DNA from: Lentisphaerota bacterium
GTDB lineage: Bacteria > Verrucomicrobiota > Lentisphaeria > Victivallales > Victivallaceae
NCBI GenBank assembly: GCA_015061495.1
Contig: SUWL01000025.1
Span: 1 to 34,940 of the forward strand
Direction: 5' to 3'
DNA length: 34,940 bases
Shown: in pieces, positions 32,406 through 34,940 of the stretch
Position numbering within the stretch: position 1 is the first letter of the stretch
Layout: the number at the start of each line of letters is the position of its first letter
Made by a program: the position numbers and the translations under genes
Notes under the pieces: model-generated
Seen by the model: the letters and a program-made list of their open reading frames with translations, nothing else
Databases searched by the model: none
Told to the model about the DNA's origin: nothing

Positions 32406-33392
32406 TTACCAGCGGATGAGCATTGCCGCCCAGGTCAATCCGGCGCCGAAACTTGCTGCCAGAATCAGATCACCGCGTTTGATTTTGCCGGCGCGGTGCA
32501 GTTCATCCAGACAGATTCCGATCGAAGCACTGGAAGTATTGCCGTAGCGGTCAACATTGAGATAAACTTTTTCCGGAATGCCCAACTTGTTGGCAACCGC
32601 ATCAATGATCCGGCGGTTGGCTTGATGGGGGATTGCCCAAACGACATCATCCGGGGTCAGCCCGGCCTTTTCCAACACATTGCGGCAGGCGCTGACCATG
32701 GAAAGCACCGCCAGCTGGAAGGTTTTTGGACCGCCCATTTTGATGTAATGCATTTTTTCGGCGACCGTAGTCAGCGAAGCCGGATGGGCACTGCCGCTGG
32801 CAGGGACAATCAGGATATCCGCCGCATTGCCGTCGGCGGCAACTTCTCCGGCAACATAAAAGTCCGGAGTTTCCGGATTGCCGTCATTTTCCAGAATGAA
32901 TGCTGCAGCTCCATCTCCGAAAAGCACACAGGTGGAACGGTCGGTCCAGTCCACCAGTGACGTCATTTTTTCTGCACCGATGACCAGCACCCGCTTGTAA
33001 GCAAGCGGCGAGGACATCATGCCGTAAGCCACGTTGAATGCATAGAGCAAACCGGAGCATGCCGCCGAAGTATCAAAGCAGGGGCACTTGCCGGCACCGA
33101 TTTTCCGCTGAACCAATGCTGCTGTACAGGGAAAAATATGGTCAGGTGTGATCGTGGAAACGATGATCAAATCGAGCATATCCGCGGTGATACCGGCGTT
33201 TTCCAATGCTTTTTTTGCTGCTTCAGCGGCAAGATCGGAAGTTGTCTGATCAGCTTCAGCAATATGCCGTTCTTTGATCCCGGTGCGGGTGACGATCCAT
33301 TCATCGGAGGTATCGACCATCTTTTCAAGGTCGTCGTTGGTCAATATCTTTTCCGGAATGCAGCGTCCGGTACCGGCTATTCTTATTCCCAT
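32406..33392 (-). CDS. fabH: Beta-ketoacyl-ACP synthase III (FabH)
   Basis: FabH starts fatty acid synthesis by condensing acetyl-CoA (or branched acyl-CoA) with malonyl-ACP. With the ATG at 33392 the product has 328 residues, the usual length, beginning MGIRIAGTGRCIPEKILTN. Catalytic residues are Cys112 (DTSAACSG), His256 (IPHQANRR) and Asn285 (YGNTSSAS). Cytoplasmic homodimer in the family. The in-frame extension back to 33515 crosses the predicted promoter and is rejected. plsX and fabD, frequent neighbours, are absent; the hemolysin III family gene follows. Confidence 0.94.
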   Translation of the reverse strand: MGIRIAGTGRCIPEKILTNDDLEKMVDTSDEWIVTRTGIKERHIAEADQTTSDLAAEAAKKALENAGITADMLDLIIVSTITPDHIFPCTAALVQRKIGAGKCPCFDTSAACSGLLYAFNVAYGMMSSPLAYKRVLVIGAEKMTSLVDWTDRSTCVLFGDGAAAFILENDGNPETPDFYVAGEVAADGNAADILIVPASGSAHPASLTTVAEKMHYIKMGGPKTFQLAVLSMVSACRNVLEKAGLTPDDVVWAIPHQANRRIIDAVANKLGIPEKVYLNVDRYGNTSSASIGICLDELHRAGKIKRGDLILAASFGAGLTWAAMLIRW

Positions 33393-33431
33393 AATCGTGA
33401 CTTTCTGTGGAGTGTATATGTATTTTAAGAG

Positions 33432-33460
33432 AATATACACCACATTTCGGCAAATATCAA
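33432..33460 (-). promoter_or_regulatory. Promoter for fabH-hemolysin III gene
   Basis: On the minus strand TTGATA (33460-33455) and TATATT (33437-33432) are 17 bp apart, about 40 nt upstream of the fabH ATG. Confidence 0.65.
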
Positions 33461-33608
33461 TCAGATAATAGACAAAAGGAACATTTTTTTTGAATAATTT
33501 GATATTTATAATCATTCTTTTGGGAAACGGCTGAACGTATATAGATATTATATATATGTACGCGCGCGTAAATTCAGCAGATACTGGAGTTTTCCCGCCT
33601 CTGGAACA

Positions 33609-33661
33609 TGAAAAATAATATTTTTTGTTTGATAATTTGTTTGAAAAATAATATTTTTTTG
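33609..33661. repeat. AT-rich direct repeat
   Basis: TGAAAAATAATATTTTTTG occurs at 33609-33627 and again, with one extra T, at 33642-33661. The second copy leads into a TATATT box. No gene is seen between fabH and this point. Confidence 0.6.
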
Positions 33662-33670
33662 TGTTATATT
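33641..33670 (+). promoter_or_regulatory. Possible further promoter (P0) upstream of the motif array
   Basis: TTGAAA (33641-33646) and TATATT (33665-33670) are 18 bp apart. Downstream GGTTGC (33741-33746) can pair with GCAGCC (33757-33762), and CCCTGCTAAAAAAGCG follows, echoing the layout of P1-P4. It is less regular than those four. Confidence 0.35.
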
Positions 33671-33790
33671 AATTTCATGGGATGGGGAATCGGTAATTCC
33701 TCTGTAAAAACTTTTTCAAAATCAAACTTGACGCCAAAGCGGTTGCTGAAGATCCCGCAGCCCTGGCATTCCCTGCTAAAAAAGCGTAAA

Positions 33791-34366
33791 TTGACAAAAT
33801 AAACGCACGTTTGTAATAGTAAACGCACGTTGAGGGTAGAAAATCGTGCGTTTAGTCTGACAAACAGCGAATTTGACAGTTTTCTTTCGACTATTTGGAT
33901 TTGGTCTTGAGCATACAGTGTGCGTTTACTATTACCCAAAAAGACAATACGCCCCTGCAGCGTTACGCAAGCGTTGTTTTTCGGACATACTAAACGCACG
34001 CTGTATATTTGTGGGGCTATGCCTCACACCCCGTGATATGAGGCATAGGACAATTCAGGGCAGAGGCATGCCGGGATTTGCTCCCGGCTCTACCCGTCAT
34101 TGTACCTGATTATTCCTTGATACGAGTATCCATACTGCATTTAACATACACTATAACACTAAATATTTCCAGTGGTAGTGAGTTTTTAATTTGATAAAAA
34201 ATTTGTCATAGTAAACGCACCCCCTCCCGGGAGGGGGAATACCCATGACTTTTATGATAGCACATCTATAACCAATATTTCAATTTGTCAGACTAAATGC
34301 ACAATTACTGTTTGTCATAGTAAATGCACACTGCTCTCAAAATTAGCGTGCGTTTACTTTTACAAT
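33791..34366. repeat. Iteron-like array of nine TAAACGCAC motifs
   Basis: TAAA(C/T)GCAC lies at 33800, 33820, 33991, 34212, 34294 and 34321 (plus) and at 33854, 33928 and 34356 (minus, 5' ends). Most copies extend upstream to the consensus TTTGTCATAGTAAACGCACG; variants include TTTGTAATAG and TTTGTCAGAC. Spacing is irregular and both orientations are used, unlike CRISPR. A DNA-binding protein or replication initiator target is the simplest reading; no match to the TTATCCACA DnaA box was seen. Confidence 0.8.
34017..34095. other. Pair of strong hairpins inside the array
   Basis: CTATGCCTCA (34017-34026) pairs perfectly with TGAGGCATAG (34039-34048) across 12 nt. Ten bases later GCCGGGA/TCCCGGC (34070-34076 and 34082-34088) forms a 7-bp stem, extended by AGA/TCT and GGG/CCC to 34058-34095. 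Neither has a T tail. They may be part of a small structured RNA or of the inserted segment. Confidence 0.5.
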
Positions 34367-34407
34367 CGCCACCCTGCTAAAAAAGCGAAAAAATCAGCAA
34401 ATACAGC

Positions 34408-34467
34408 TTGCAAAATTTCCAAACGATGTTATATTATGTCTCCGTTGCGCCGGAAAGCGGCATCAAC
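34408..34467 (+). promoter_or_regulatory. Tandem promoter P1 with 5' hairpin
   Basis: TTGCAA (34408-34413), 16-bp spacer, TATATT (34430-34435). Just downstream GTTG/CAAC and GCCG/CGGC form a hairpin at 34444-34467. The stretch before the -35 is A-rich. Confidence 0.75.
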
Positions 34468-34533
34468 AGAGTTGTTTGAAACGGTCATCAGCTGGTCGCT
34501 GATTGAAAAAGTGAAAAATTTTCAAAAAGCTGC

Positions 34534-34592
34534 TTGCAAAAATAAAAAACGATGATATATTATGATTCTGTTGCGCCTGATGACAGGTTAAC
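34534..34592 (+). promoter_or_regulatory. Tandem promoter P2 with 5' hairpin
   Basis: TTGCAA (34534-34539), 16-bp spacer, TATATT (34556-34561), 126 bp after P1. Hairpin 34570-34592 has a CCTG/CAGG stem closed by GTT/AAC. GAAAAATTTTCAAAAAG before the -35 looks like an UP element. Confidence 0.75.
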
Positions 34593-34648
34593 GGGATGCT
34601 TGATAAAACTGGTTCAGGAAAAAATCGAAAAAAAGTTCGATTTTGAGC

Positions 34649-34703
34649 TTGAAAAAATAAAAAACAGTGATATATTAAGAATCCGTTGCGTGTTGAGTGC
34701 AAC
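34649..34703 (+). promoter_or_regulatory. Tandem promoter P3 with 5' hairpin
   Basis: TTGAAA (34649-34654), 16-bp spacer, TATATT (34671-34676), 115 bp after P2. Hairpin 34685-34703 has the stem GTTGC/GCAAC. Confidence 0.75.
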
Positions 34704-34769
34704 GAATGGTTGCTTGATAAACTGCTGAAGCGGTTGAAAAGAAAAATCCAAAAATTTTTCAAAAACGAC

Positions 34770-34826
34770 TTGCAAAAATAAAAAACGGTGGTATATTAAG
34801 AAACTGTTGCTCCGAAACGGGGCAAG
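34770..34826 (+). promoter_or_regulatory. Tandem promoter P4 with 5' hairpin
   Basis: TTGCAA (34770-34775), 16-bp spacer, TATATT (34792-34797), 121 bp after P3. Hairpin 34806-34826 has stem TTGC/GCAA with inner CCG/CGG. CCAAAAATTTTTCAAAAAC before the -35 looks like an UP element. Confidence 0.75.
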
Positions 34827-34940
34827 CTGATTGAAAATTGAATAGTGCGATGTAAACCTTAAAATTTCTTGAGACAATCTTATAAGATTAAGTCTTAAAT
34901 CAAAATGCTTTGAATCGAATTACTTCGGTTAAAACAATTT
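34827..34940 (+). other. Leader, probably of an rRNA operon lying to the right
   Basis: After P4 the sequence GATTGAAAATTGAATAG resembles the TTTGAAAA(C/T)TGAATA leader/boxA-type segment found ahead of 16S rRNA and in rRNA spacers of many bacteria. It is followed by an AATCTTATAAGATT palindrome and AT-rich DNA up to the window edge. No coding region is present. The rRNA prediction is inference, since no rRNA sequence lies in the window. Confidence 0.5.

Larger units (their letters stand above)
33771..34387. repeat. Exact 16-bp direct repeats bracketing the motif array
   Basis: CCCTGCTAAAAAAGCG occurs at 33771-33786 and at 34372-34387, identical and in the same orientation, with 585 bp between. 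Everything between them is the TAAACGCAC array and two hairpins. Either a target duplication around an inserted segment or duplication of the promoter-unit end is possible. Confidence 0.8.

Noticed and set aside
33393-33515. 41-codon N-terminal extension of FabH
   Set aside because: It crosses the TTGATA-17-TATATT promoter and does not match the FabH N-terminus, which starts at MGIRIAG.
33608-33802. Small plus-strand open frame of 64 codons in the AT-rich region
   Set aside because: It is driven by AT-rich direct repeats, lacks a ribosome binding site and overlaps the start of the motif array.
33791-34366. CRISPR reading of the TAAACGCAC array
   Set aside because: Motifs are short, occur on both strands and at irregular distances, and no cas gene is present.
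34463-34877. Minus-strand Phe-rich open frames of 87-99 codons
   Set aside because: They arise from the A-rich tandem promoter repeats read in reverse and show the same period as those repeats.

Overview
The window looks like a chromosomal segment of a Gram-negative bacterium of the PVC group, most probably Lentisphaerota (Victivallales-like). The basis is gene content and style: a prepilin-like H-X9-DG protein, a secreted GH42-like protein beside an FAD-dependent oxidoreductase, a bacterial caspase-like protein, and a Gram-negative envelope set (RseP, RodZ-like, FtsK, lipoprotein, CdsA). The taxonomic call is inference; no rRNA gene lies inside the window.

Layout. 1-0.5 kb: tRNA-Val(CAC) on the minus strand with its own promoter and terminator. 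0.5-3.65 kb: a caspase-helical-membrane protein. 3.96-9.76 kb, plus strand: a rearranged prepilin-like gene, a secreted glycoside-hydrolase-like protein, an FAD oxidoreductase and a small secreted protein, apparently a carbohydrate-related cluster. 9.8-17.06 kb, minus strand: rseP-ispG (overlapping), a secreted 20-residue-repeat protein, and dapA - MFS transporter - homocysteine methyltransferase/methylene-THF reductase fusion. 17.2-18.6 kb, plus strand: a lipoprotein and purU. 18.67-24.65 kb, minus strand: a six-gene run (Na+-dependent transporter, SIS isomerase, cdsA, Lrp-type regulator, aminotransferase, MATE exporter) with overlaps or short gaps. 24.65-25.48 kb: a non-coding stretch of structured repeats. 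25.5-29.1 kb, minus strand: tRNA-Arg(TCT), RodZ-like and FtsK. 29.3-30.15 kb, plus strand: creatininase family protein. 30.2-33.4 kb, minus strand: thiC under a TPP riboswitch, and fabH with a hemolysin III family gene.

The last 1.5 kb has no credible protein gene but is highly organised. A nine-copy TAAACGCAC-type motif array is bracketed by an exact 16-bp direct repeat. It is followed by four tandem promoters (TTGCAA or TTGAAA, 16-bp spacer, TATATT), each followed by a different but equally stable hairpin. The window ends in a leader resembling that of an rRNA operon, so I predict a 16S rRNA gene just beyond the right edge.

Metabolic themes: isoprenoid (ispG), lysine/peptidoglycan (dapA), methionine and one-carbon folate (homocysteine methyltransferase/MTHFR, purU), thiamine (thiC), fatty acid and phospholipid (fabH, cdsA). 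Promoters recognised across the window share a TATATT-like -10 box and a 17-bp spacer; TATAAT was not seen.
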